Source: 13-2-20CM-66-19 sp963824395 (GTDB lineage: Bacteria; Pseudomonadota; Gammaproteobacteria; Steroidobacterales; Steroidobacteraceae). From it: DNA of 64,000 nt. The position numbers and the translations under genes were made by a program. The stretch covers positions 1,178,001 to 1,242,000 of the forward strand of contig CAWGPF010000001.1 in NCBI GenBank assembly GCA_963824395.1, in the 5' to 3' direction. Below are positions 33,189 through 39,767 of the stretch, piece by piece. The number at the start of each line of letters is the position of its first letter. Positions within the stretch are counted from its first letter, which is position 1. Under the pieces are notes generated by a model. That model did not search any database. It was not told where the DNA came from and worked only from the letters and a program-made list of their open reading frames with translations.

Positions 33189-33614
33189 CTACCGCGCGGC
33201 GCGCCGCCGCCGCGCCGGGGCGCGTGCCTTGGCGGGTGCGCTCGCGGCACTGCTCACCGGGCCGCCTTCCCACAGACTCTCGAGGCCATAGAACTCGCGT
33301 ATCCGCGGCAGCATCACGTGCACCAGAATGTCCTGCAGGTCGACCAGCACCCATTCGCCATCGCGCGCCCCTTCCGTGCCGAGCGGGCGGCAGCCGACCT
33401 CCTTGGCCTCGCGAGCCACGCGCTCGGCGATCGAGCGCACGTGCCGGTCAGAGTTGCCGCAGGCGATGATCATGGTGTCGGCGATGTCGGTGAGACCGCG
33501 CACGTCTAGCACCCGGACGTTGACGGCCTTCATGTCCTCGAGTGCGCTCGTCACCGCCTGTTGCAGCTTCGAGTCGCGTTCGGCAGCGGGGCGCGGGCGT
33601 TTGCGGGTGGCCAT
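33189..33614 (-). CDS. rsfS: Ribosome silencing factor RsfS
   Basis: 141 residues. The RsfS/DUF143 core is clear: VRVLDVRGLTDIADTMIIAC, GNSDRHVRSIAERV, GTEGARDGEWVLVDLQDILV, HVMLPRIREFYGLESLW. It binds L14 and blocks subunit joining when nutrients are low. The N-terminus is an Arg/Lys-rich extension, and the C-terminus ends in a basic Ala/Arg tail (PARRRRAAR), both beyond the usual 105-residue core. ATG at 33614 is preferred over an upstream start. In the conserved nadD-rsfS-rlmH run. Confidence 0.95.
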   Translation of the reverse strand: MATRKRPRPAAERDSKLQQAVTSALEDMKAVNVRVLDVRGLTDIADTMIIACGNSDRHVRSIAERVAREAKEVGCRPLGTEGARDGEWVLVDLQDILVHVMLPRIREFYGLESLWEGGPVSSAASAPAKARAPARRRRAAR

Positions 33615-33646
33615 GCGTTTTGTTGGTTGCTCCTGCGGCAGGGGTA

Positions 33647-34303
33647 TCAGCGGTGCGGCGTGCGGTGCTGCGGAGCATAGCATCTCGTCTCGAAGATGAT
33701 CTGGCGCACCTCCTCGGGAACCAGGTACCGCGGATCACGGCCCGCGACCAAGAGTGCCCGCAGCTCGGTCGAGGAGATCTCCAGCTGCGTGCCGGCGTGC
33801 ACGTAGATGCAACCGGCAAGCTTCTGGTGCAGCTCGCGGATGCTGCTGGTGCCGTGGTCCACCATCACTTCCCCGAGCGGTCCGCTGCTCGGGGCGCGCC
33901 AGCCGGGGCGGTGCGCGACGACGATGTGCGCAAGTGTCAGGAGGTCGCGCCAGCGATGCCATTGCGGCAGTCCCAGGAACGCGTCCATGCCCAGCAGCAG
34001 GCACAGCGAGCGCTGCGGGAATTCGCCGCGCAGCTCCGTGAGCGTGTCGACCGAGTAGGAAGGACCGGTGCGTCGCACCTCGCGGTCGTCCACCACGAAG
34101 CTCGGCTGCTCGGCCACCGCGGCGCGCACCATCTTCAGGCGCATCTCGGCGCTGGCGTACAGTTGATCGCGATGTGGCGGGTGCCCGGCGGGCAGCAGCC
34201 GCACTTCCGCCAGATGCAGTTCCTGCCACAGCTCGAAAGCCGTGCGCAGGTGACCGCAGTGAATCGGGTCGAAGGTGCCACCGAAAATACCGATAGGTTG
34301 CAT
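33647..34303 (-). CDS. nadD: Nicotinate-mononucleotide adenylyltransferase
   Basis: 218 residues; transfers AMP to nicotinate mononucleotide in NAD synthesis. The nucleotidyltransferase motif GIFGGTFDPIHCGHLRTA is at residues 4-21, and the second motif, SSTELRAL in the ISSTELR form, is near residue 175. LLGMDAFLGLPQWHRW is characteristic of NadD. Lies ten bases after holA, the conserved holA-nadD-rsfS-rlmH order. Confidence 0.96.
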   Translation of the reverse strand: MQPIGIFGGTFDPIHCGHLRTAFELWQELHLAEVRLLPAGHPPHRDQLYASAEMRLKMVRAAVAEQPSFVVDDREVRRTGPSYSVDTLTELRGEFPQRSLCLLLGMDAFLGLPQWHRWRDLLTLAHIVVAHRPGWRAPSSGPLGEVMVDHGTSSIRELHQKLAGCIYVHAGTQLEISSTELRALLVAGRDPRYLVPEEVRQIIFETRCYAPQHRTPHR

Positions 34304-34312
34304 CAGTGCCTT

Positions 34313-35320
34313 TTACTGCGCGCTCGCCGGCAAGGGGAAGGTCGGCTGGGCGCACAGATCCGCTGCCAGCAGTGCCATCTCATCCCATGCATCCCCGCCC
34401 AGGCGTCCCTTGATCATGCGGTCGGCGCGCGCGGCGCGGCGCGCCAGGCGGCCGAAGGAGAGCTGCGGTGCGCGCCGTTGGGCCTGCGCGAGCGCTGCCG
34501 CCTGGCGCTGCCAGCTCGGCGCGCGCGCCGCGGCCCCGGCCCGGGCATTCCAGACGTCGCGCGCCGCCTTGGTGAGCGCCCACAGCGCCAGCGTCGCCTC
34601 GGTACCTTCCGCGCGCAGCCCCGCGAGCATGCGCAGCGCGCGCACGGTTTCACCCGCGAGCACTGCCTCGCCGAGCTGGAAGACATCAAAGCGCGCGCTG
34701 TCGGCGACACTGGCCAGCACCGCATCGGCCGACACGCCCGCGCCGCCGGCGAGCAGCATGAGCTTCGCCAGCTCCTGATGCGCTGCCAGCAGGTTGCCCT
34801 CGGTGCGCGCGGCGAGCAGTTCGAGGGCTTCCTCGTTCATGTTCAGCCCGAGCCGCGCCGCCCGCGCCTTCAGCCACCCCACCAGCCGCGCCGCGTCCAC
34901 CGGCCAGATCTGTGCCCAGGCACCCCGGGCCTCGACCGCGCGCACCCAGTCCGCGCCCTGCGCGTCGCGGTCCAGGCGCGGCGCGAGGATGAGGAACAGC
35001 GTGTCAGGATCGGCGCGCTCCAGCAGCGCCACCAGGGCGGCATTGCCGGCGACGCCGGGCTTGCCGCTCGCCAGGCGGATCTCGACCAGGCGCCGCGTGC
35101 CAAACAGCGACAGGTTGGCGGTGGCGCCGCGCACGTCCTCCCAGTCGGAGGCGCGCTCGATGAAGTGCACCTCCCGCTCGCTGAAGCCCTGCGCGCGGGC
35201 CCGGGCGCGGATGGCATCCGCAGCCTCGGCGGCGAGCAGCGGCTCGTCACCGGATACCAGATAGACCGGCCGCAGCTGCTGGGCGAGCTGGGCGGCGAGG
35301 GAGTCGGCGGTGACTTTCAA
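34313..35320 (-). CDS. holA: DNA polymerase III subunit delta
   Basis: 335 residues (E. coli 343), the wrench of the clamp loader that opens the beta ring. N-terminal PVYLVSGDEPLLAAEAADAI and LFGTRRLVEIRL match HolA; the AAA-like fold lacks functional Walker motifs, as expected. It continues with NLLAAHQELAKLMLL and VFQLGEAVLAGETVRALRML. In E. coli lptE (rlpB) directly precedes it; here lptE lies 4 kb away, behind an inserted block. The AT-rich stretch 35361-35385 is its likely promoter region. Confidence 0.94.
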   Translation of the reverse strand: MKVTADSLAAQLAQQLRPVYLVSGDEPLLAAEAADAIRARARAQGFSEREVHFIERASDWEDVRGATANLSLFGTRRLVEIRLASGKPGVAGNAALVALLERADPDTLFLILAPRLDRDAQGADWVRAVEARGAWAQIWPVDAARLVGWLKARAARLGLNMNEEALELLAARTEGNLLAAHQELAKLMLLAGGAGVSADAVLASVADSARFDVFQLGEAVLAGETVRALRMLAGLRAEGTEATLALWALTKAARDVWNARAGAAARAPSWQRQAAALAQAQRRAPQLSFGRLARRAARADRMIKGRLGGDAWDEMALLAADLCAQPTFPLPASAQ

Positions 35321-35452
35321 GTGGGACTAGGGGGTTACTGGTCGTTTCGCTGACGGCGTCTCATTATTATTAACCATATCGGCAAGCGAAGTTGTTGCCC
35401 CTGTGGAGGCAGCCGGCTACCCTGCCGCCTCGCTTAAACGGATCTGAAGTAC

Positions 35453-35752
35453 TTGAGCCGCAGCCAGCGCCGACCTCAGCTGGTCGCAGTCCTCGCGACC
35501 CTCGCCCTGATCATCAGTGCCGCCGTCTACTCGGCGCACGGCCTGGGTGACCGTGCGCACGAACACGAGCACTGCGACCTGTGCGTGCACTTCAGCGGCA
35601 GCGCCGGCGCACCGGCCCAGGTCAAGATCATCGGCAAGCCGGTACTCGTATGCCGCCTCGCCGCCCTACCCGCAGGCCTCGTCCTGCCGGCAGGGCCGCC
35701 CGGCGGCCTGCACCTTCCCCGCGGCCCTCCCCGCCCTGCCGCGCTGATCTGA
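35453..35752 (+). CDS. DUF2946-like small His/Cys protein
   Basis: 99 residues with an N-terminal signal/anchor helix (LVAVLATLALIISAAVYSAH, about 10-29) followed by a potential metal site HEHEHCDLCVHFSGSAG (residues about 37-53). The rest is Pro/Leu/Gly-rich and ends PPRPAALI. The HxH-C-x2-C pattern with a following FSGS and the RLAALPAG region match DUF2946-type proteins, which lie beside TonB-dependent receptors in many proteobacteria, often in copper contexts. Start is TTG at 35453 with no clear Shine-Dalgarno, so it is uncertain. Followed by a TonB receptor on the same strand. Confidence 0.7.
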   Translation: MSRSQRRPQLVAVLATLALIISAAVYSAHGLGDRAHEHEHCDLCVHFSGSAGAPAQVKIIGKPVLVCRLAALPAGLVLPAGPPGGLHLPRGPPRPAALI

Positions 35753-35791
35753 CTCACCGGCCGCGCACGCCCCTGCAGGGGTCGCCCGCCG

Positions 35792-35821
35792 CGACGGTGA
35801 ACGCCTTTCAGGTCACCGTCG
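35792..35821 (+). promoter_or_regulatory. Hairpin between the DUF2946-like gene and the TonB receptor
   Basis: CGACGGTGA at 35792-35800 pairs exactly with TCACCGTCG at 35813-35821 around a 12-base loop. It lies 68 bases before the receptor start, with no T-run after it. It may be an attenuator, an operator or a weak terminator. Confidence 0.4.
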
Positions 35822-35888
35822 TTCCCGGTGCCGCGCCTCACGGGCGTTCGGCCAGGCGGCAGTGACGGGTTCCGGGGGAATTTCGTTC

Positions 35889-38057
35889 ATGTTGAAAGTC
35901 TCAACGCAGGCGCGGCGCTGCGGCGTCGCCACCGCGCTGATCCTGGCGGCCCAGGCCGCAATCGCCCAGGTCGCCGAACAGCCCGGTGCCGAACTGCCCA
36001 CCATCGTGGTCACCGCGCAGCATCTGAACGAGGAGCGCTCGCGCATCGAGACCCAGACCGGGGCCTCCACCTACACCTTCACGGCCGCCGACATCCAGGC
36101 GGCCCCCGGGGGCGACAACGTGCAGCTGAACCAGGTGATGCTGCAGGTACCGGACGCCGCACAGGATTCGTTCGGGCAGCTGCACATCCGGGGCGATCAC
36201 AACGGCCTGCAGTTTCGCCTGAACGGGGTGATCCTGCCCGATGGCATCAGCGTTTTCGGCCAGACCCTGCCGCCGCGTCTCATCGAGACCTTCAAACTCA
36301 TCACCGGCAGCCTGCCGGCCGAGTACGGCCTGCGCAGTGCCGGGGTGGTCGACCTGACCACCAAGGGTGGCGCGCTGCAGCCCGGCGGCGAGGTGTCCCT
36401 CTACGGTGGCAGCCACGACTCGCTCGAACCGAGCTTCAACTATGCCGGCGTCAGCGGCAGCAACACCTTCTTTGTCACCGCTGACTACATCCAGAACGAT
36501 CTTGGCATCGAGTCCCCCGACGGCACGTCCACGCCGCTGCACGATCACACCCAGCAGTACCACGCCTTCGGCTATTTCGAGCACGTCATCGACGAGCACA
36601 ACCGCGTCAGCCTGATCGCAGGCCTGTCGGACGATCATTTCGAGATTCCCAACGTGCGCGGCCTCAACTCCAGCGACGTCAATCCCTATATCGTCGTCAA
36701 CGGCCAGGACAACTTCCTCAGCGACAACCTGGATGAGCGCCAGCGCGAGATCACCGACTTCGCGGTGCTCAGCTGGCAGCATTCGGCGGACGCGCTGACA
36801 ACGCAGACCTCACTCACCGCGCGCTATTCGAGCCTCAACTTCGCGCCCGATCCGGCCTACGGTGACCTGTTCTTCGACGGCGTCTCGCAGCAGGCCTACA
36901 AGCGCGACGTGGCCTATGCGCTGCAGAGCGATGGCGCCTACAAGATCAACGATGCGCATACGCTGCGCGCCGGCCTGTATGTGCAGACCGACCACCTCAC
37001 AAGCAACACCAGCTCCGCCGTGCTGCCGATCGACTCGCAATTCCTGCCGGACGTGCTCATGCCCACGAGCGACATGCCGCTCGGCATCGTGGACGATACG
37101 CAGAACACCCAGTGGATCGAGAGCCTCTACCTGCAGGACGAGTGGCGCTTCGACTCGGTGTTTACCCTCAATTACGGGCTGCGCTTCGATCACTACAACG
37201 CCTTCTCGAGCGGCAGCCAGCTGAGCCCGCGCATCAACGCGGTCTGGCAGGCCACCGAGAGCACCACCGTGCACGCGGGCTACTCGCGCTTCTTCTCGCC
37301 GCCGCCCTTCGAGCTCGTCGGCAACGGCACGATCCAGAAGTTCGAGTACACCACCAACGCCCCCAACAGCCCGCTGGACGACGCGGTGAAGCCCGAGCGC
37401 TCGAACTACTACGACCTCGGTGTGCAGCAGACCCTGAGCAAGGCGCTCACGGTGGGACTCGACAGCTATTACAAGCAGGCCACGGACCTGATCGATGAGG
37501 GCCAGTTCGGCGCGCCTATCATCCTCACGCCGTTCAACTACCGCTACGGCCAGGTGTATGGCGTGGAATTCACCGGCAACTACTCAGCCGGCCATTTCCA
37601 GGCCTACGGCAACGTCGCCCTGCAGCGCGCGATCGGCAAGGGCATCGTCTCGAGCCAGTTCACCTTCAGCCCTGACGATCTGGCCTACATCGCCGACCAC
37701 TACATCCATCTCGACCACGAGCAGCAGGTGACGATGTCGGGCGGGATGTCGTACCTGTGGCGCGGCACGCGCTTCAGCGGCGACATCCTGGTGGGGTCGG
37801 GGTTGCGCCGCGACCTGGTGCTGGCGGATGGCTCGAGCATCCCGAACGGCGCGCACCTGCCCTACTACCGGCAGGTCAACCTCGGCGTCAGCCATGACTT
37901 CGACAGAGAGGGCATCAACGGCCTGCTCGTACGGCTGGACGTGATCAATGCCTTCGACACCAAGTACCAGATCCGCGACGGCACCGGCGTCGGCGTCGGC
38001 GCGCCCCAGTACGGACCGCGGCGCGGCGTGTTCGCCGGGGTCTCGAAGAGCTTCTGA
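35889..38057 (+). CDS. TonB-dependent outer-membrane receptor
   Basis: 722 residues. A signal peptide covers residues 1-26 (LILAAQAAIA, cleavage before QVAE). A TonB-box-like PTIVVTA is at 37-43. The plug domain (about 55-165) has VMLQVPDAAQDSFGQLHIRG, FRLNGVILPDG and ITGSLPAEYGLRSAGVVDLT. The rest is a 22-strand barrel ending in the aromatic KSF terminus. Substrate cannot be told from sequence. The adjacent His/Cys DUF2946-like gene argues for a metal or metal chelate. An upstream in-frame GTG (35862) is less likely than ATG 35889, which begins the signal peptide. A strong hairpin follows the stop. Confidence 0.93.
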   Translation: MLKVSTQARRCGVATALILAAQAAIAQVAEQPGAELPTIVVTAQHLNEERSRIETQTGASTYTFTAADIQAAPGGDNVQLNQVMLQVPDAAQDSFGQLHIRGDHNGLQFRLNGVILPDGISVFGQTLPPRLIETFKLITGSLPAEYGLRSAGVVDLTTKGGALQPGGEVSLYGGSHDSLEPSFNYAGVSGSNTFFVTADYIQNDLGIESPDGTSTPLHDHTQQYHAFGYFEHVIDEHNRVSLIAGLSDDHFEIPNVRGLNSSDVNPYIVVNGQDNFLSDNLDERQREITDFAVLSWQHSADALTTQTSLTARYSSLNFAPDPAYGDLFFDGVSQQAYKRDVAYALQSDGAYKINDAHTLRAGLYVQTDHLTSNTSSAVLPIDSQFLPDVLMPTSDMPLGIVDDTQNTQWIESLYLQDEWRFDSVFTLNYGLRFDHYNAFSSGSQLSPRINAVWQATESTTVHAGYSRFFSPPPFELVGNGTIQKFEYTTNAPNSPLDDAVKPERSNYYDLGVQQTLSKALTVGLDSYYKQATDLIDEGQFGAPIILTPFNYRYGQVYGVEFTGNYSAGHFQAYGNVALQRAIGKGIVSSQFTFSPDDLAYIADHYIHLDHEQQVTMSGGMSYLWRGTRFSGDILVGSGLRRDLVLADGSSIPNGAHLPYYRQVNLGVSHDFDREGINGLLVRLDVINAFDTKYQIRDGTGVGVGAPQYGPRRGVFAGVSKSF

Positions 38058-38062
38058 AGACA

Positions 38063-38099
38063 GCGCGTCGCGCCGGAGTTCAGCTCCGGCACGACGCGC
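38063..38099. terminator. Bidirectional terminator hairpin
   Basis: GCGCGTCG (38063-38070) with CGACGCGC (38092-38099) and, inside it, GCCGGAG (38072-38078) with CTCCGGC (38084-38090), loop TTCAG. It sits between the convergent receptor gene and the secreted protein at 38119. One mismatch separates the two stem parts. Confidence 0.65.
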
Positions 38100-38118
38100 G
38101 TCATTACTGCCTCGGCGC

Positions 38119-38580
38119 TTACTGCGGCGGCAGAACGCGCCAGGCGTCCTTGGTGGGTCCCGGCAGGGCGCGGGCCTTGAGGCTCTTCTCCGGCAGCCAG
38201 AACGTGATGGGGTCGCCGACCTTCAGGTCCGAGAAGGCCTCGGCCTTGCCGTTGACGGTGATCTTCGCGCCAGCAGCGGGCTTGAAGCTGAAGGTCGAGA
38301 TCATGTCACCGGCGACGTTGAGCAGCTGCACGGTGATGAAGTCCGGGTTTGCCAGGTAGACCTTGGCATTGAACTTCGCGTACTTGACCCCGTTAGCAAC
38401 ACGGCCCTCCTGACATGCAGCCGGCGCCTTCGGGTAGCGCGCCAGGAAGGTCGAGCTGTAGGTGAACTCGGTGCAGGACACCTTGGGAAGCGTGTCCGGG
38501 TCCGACAGCGCCGCGGCGGCCAGTGCGACGGAAGCAGGCAGTGCAAGCGCTGCCAGCAGCAGGCAGGAACGAAATTTCAT
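38119..38580 (-). CDS. Secreted protein of unknown function
   Basis: 153 residues. The signal peptide is clear (KFRSCLLLAALALPASVALA, residues 2-21, cleavage near ALA-AA). The mature part has two cysteines (KVSCTEFTYS and AACQEGRVA) and then beta-rich segments KFNAKVYLANPDFITVQLLN, ISTFSFKPAAGAKITVNGKA and KVGDPITFWLPE, suggesting a small periplasmic beta-barrel or sandwich. Similar proteins with a C-terminal KVGD-ITFWVPE motif are common but uncharacterised. It is convergent with the TonB receptor and may act with it, but nothing proves this. Confidence 0.75.
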   Translation of the reverse strand: MKFRSCLLLAALALPASVALAAAALSDPDTLPKVSCTEFTYSSTFLARYPKAPAACQEGRVANGVKYAKFNAKVYLANPDFITVQLLNVAGDMISTFSFKPAAGAKITVNGKAEAFSDLKVGDPITFWLPEKSLKARALPGPTKDAWRVLPPQ

Positions 38581-38756
38581 GTTGGATCCTGCAGAAGACT
38601 TCGGGCTGTTGTTCTGATCAGCCCTGCACCGCGGCGCAGGGCAAGCGACCGCCGGCGATGCTATCACCGGCGATGCACTTCAAAGGGATCGGCGGGCGGA
38701 TCCTGTCGCAGTGCAGCAGGGATCTGTCCCAGGCCGTTGCGCGAACGCGGGAGGTA

Positions 38757-39272
38757 TCAGGCGCGCACGTGCCCGGTGAGCGCGCCCGTTGCATCGATGA
38801 TGCGCGCACGCAGCAGCCAGTCGCGCGCGTCCTGAGCATCGGCCTGATACCACGCCTGGGTGCTGCCGAGCCGGAAGCTGTAACCCCACGCATCCATGTC
38901 GCGCATCAGCCGCGCGCCGCCCACACCGGGAAGCTGCGCCGCGAGCAGCACCTGCAGGTAGCACACCGCCGCTTCTTCCAGATCATCGCCGCCGGCGTCG
39001 CGATCGAGCGCAGCGCGCCGCAGAGAATTCATGCAGATGAAGTGGCTGCCCTCATGCAGCGCGGAGTGGATCGGCGTATCAGGACGCACCAGCAGGCGCT
39101 CGCCCCTGAGTCCCGCCTCGCTCGCGCCCCAGTAGGACCCGGGTATCGGCACGTCCCTGGCGAGCACGACGAGCTGCAGCCCATAGCGCGCGAAAAGCTC
39201 CGCGAGCGCACCGCCGCCGACGTCCTGCACCCGCAGCACCTCGGTGCCGAGCTCGTGCACACAGGCTGCCAC
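38757..39272 (-). CDS. Conserved hypothetical protein with an HExxH motif
   Basis: 171 residues, no signal peptide. The centre reads PDTPIHSALHEGSHFICMNS, with a zincin-like H73-E74-x-x-H77, followed by DAGGDDLEEAAVCYLQVLLA (acidic residues at about 98-100 could be the third ligand) and a long conserved-looking DMDAWGYSFRLGSTQAWY. It resembles a family of unannotated proteobacterial proteins with the same HE..H and GDD.EEAAVCYLQ blocks. A metallopeptidase-like fold is inferred, not shown. It starts nine bases after the lptE stop on the same strand, so it is likely the last gene of leuS-lptE. Confidence 0.75.
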   Translation of the reverse strand: MAACVHELGTEVLRVQDVGGGALAELFARYGLQLVVLARDVPIPGSYWGASEAGLRGERLLVRPDTPIHSALHEGSHFICMNSLRRAALDRDAGGDDLEEAAVCYLQVLLAAQLPGVGGARLMRDMDAWGYSFRLGSTQAWYQADAQDARDWLLRARIIDATGALTGHVRA

Positions 39273-39281
39273 GCAAAGCGC

Positions 39282-39767
39282 CTAGAGCTGCGACAGCAGG
39301 CGCATCACCCGGTCCGCCAGCGCCCGGGCCATGTCCTCGCGCAGCACGTCCTCCTCGTGGCCCTTGGCAAGCAGCAGAGGCTCGCTGAAGCTGTAGGTAC
39401 GCGTCTCGATCACGTCCTGCGCGGGCAGCAGCTCCTTCTCACCGGCCGTGACCGACACCCGCACCGTGTAGGTGATCTCATACTGATTCGGCTGGTTGGC
39501 AGCCGACACCGACACCACGCGCCGCACCATCTGGTCCTGCAGCACGCTGATGATCGCCGAGGACTTACCCTTCTCCGGCATCAGCTGCGCACCGTTGGTG
39601 AGCAGCTCATGGCGCAGGCTCGCGACGAAGTCCGACTGGCGATCGGGCGCCTCCACGTAGGGCGTCTTCACCACCGCCGGCAGCGGGGTGTGTCCCTGCA
39701 GGTGAAAGCCGCAGCCGCCGACGAGCAGCGCGACACCGGCGAGCGCAACTGCCGCGCGCGGCCGCAT
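39282..39767 (-). CDS. lptE: LPS-assembly lipoprotein LptE
   Basis: 161 residues. The lipobox LLVGGCGFHLQG puts the acylated Cys at residue 19, and GFHLQG directly after it is the LptE signature. LptE plugs the LptD barrel that inserts LPS into the outer leaflet. The remainder has the beta-alpha pattern LRHELLTNGAQLM and YEITYTVRVSVTAGEKELL. The ATG overlaps the leuS stop by one base. In most relatives holA follows directly; here a 4-kb block intervenes. Confidence 0.94.
   Translation of the reverse strand: MRPRAAVALAGVALLVGGCGFHLQGHTPLPAVVKTPYVEAPDRQSDFVASLRHELLTNGAQLMPEKGKSSAIISVLQDQMVRRVVSVSAANQPNQYEITYTVRVSVTAGEKELLPAQDVIETRTYSFSEPLLLAKGHEEDVLREDMARALADRVMRLLSQL

Noticed and set aside
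35792..35821. Cobalamin riboswitch before the TonB receptor
   Set aside because: Only a simple hairpin is present; no B12-box-like sequence and too little leader length.
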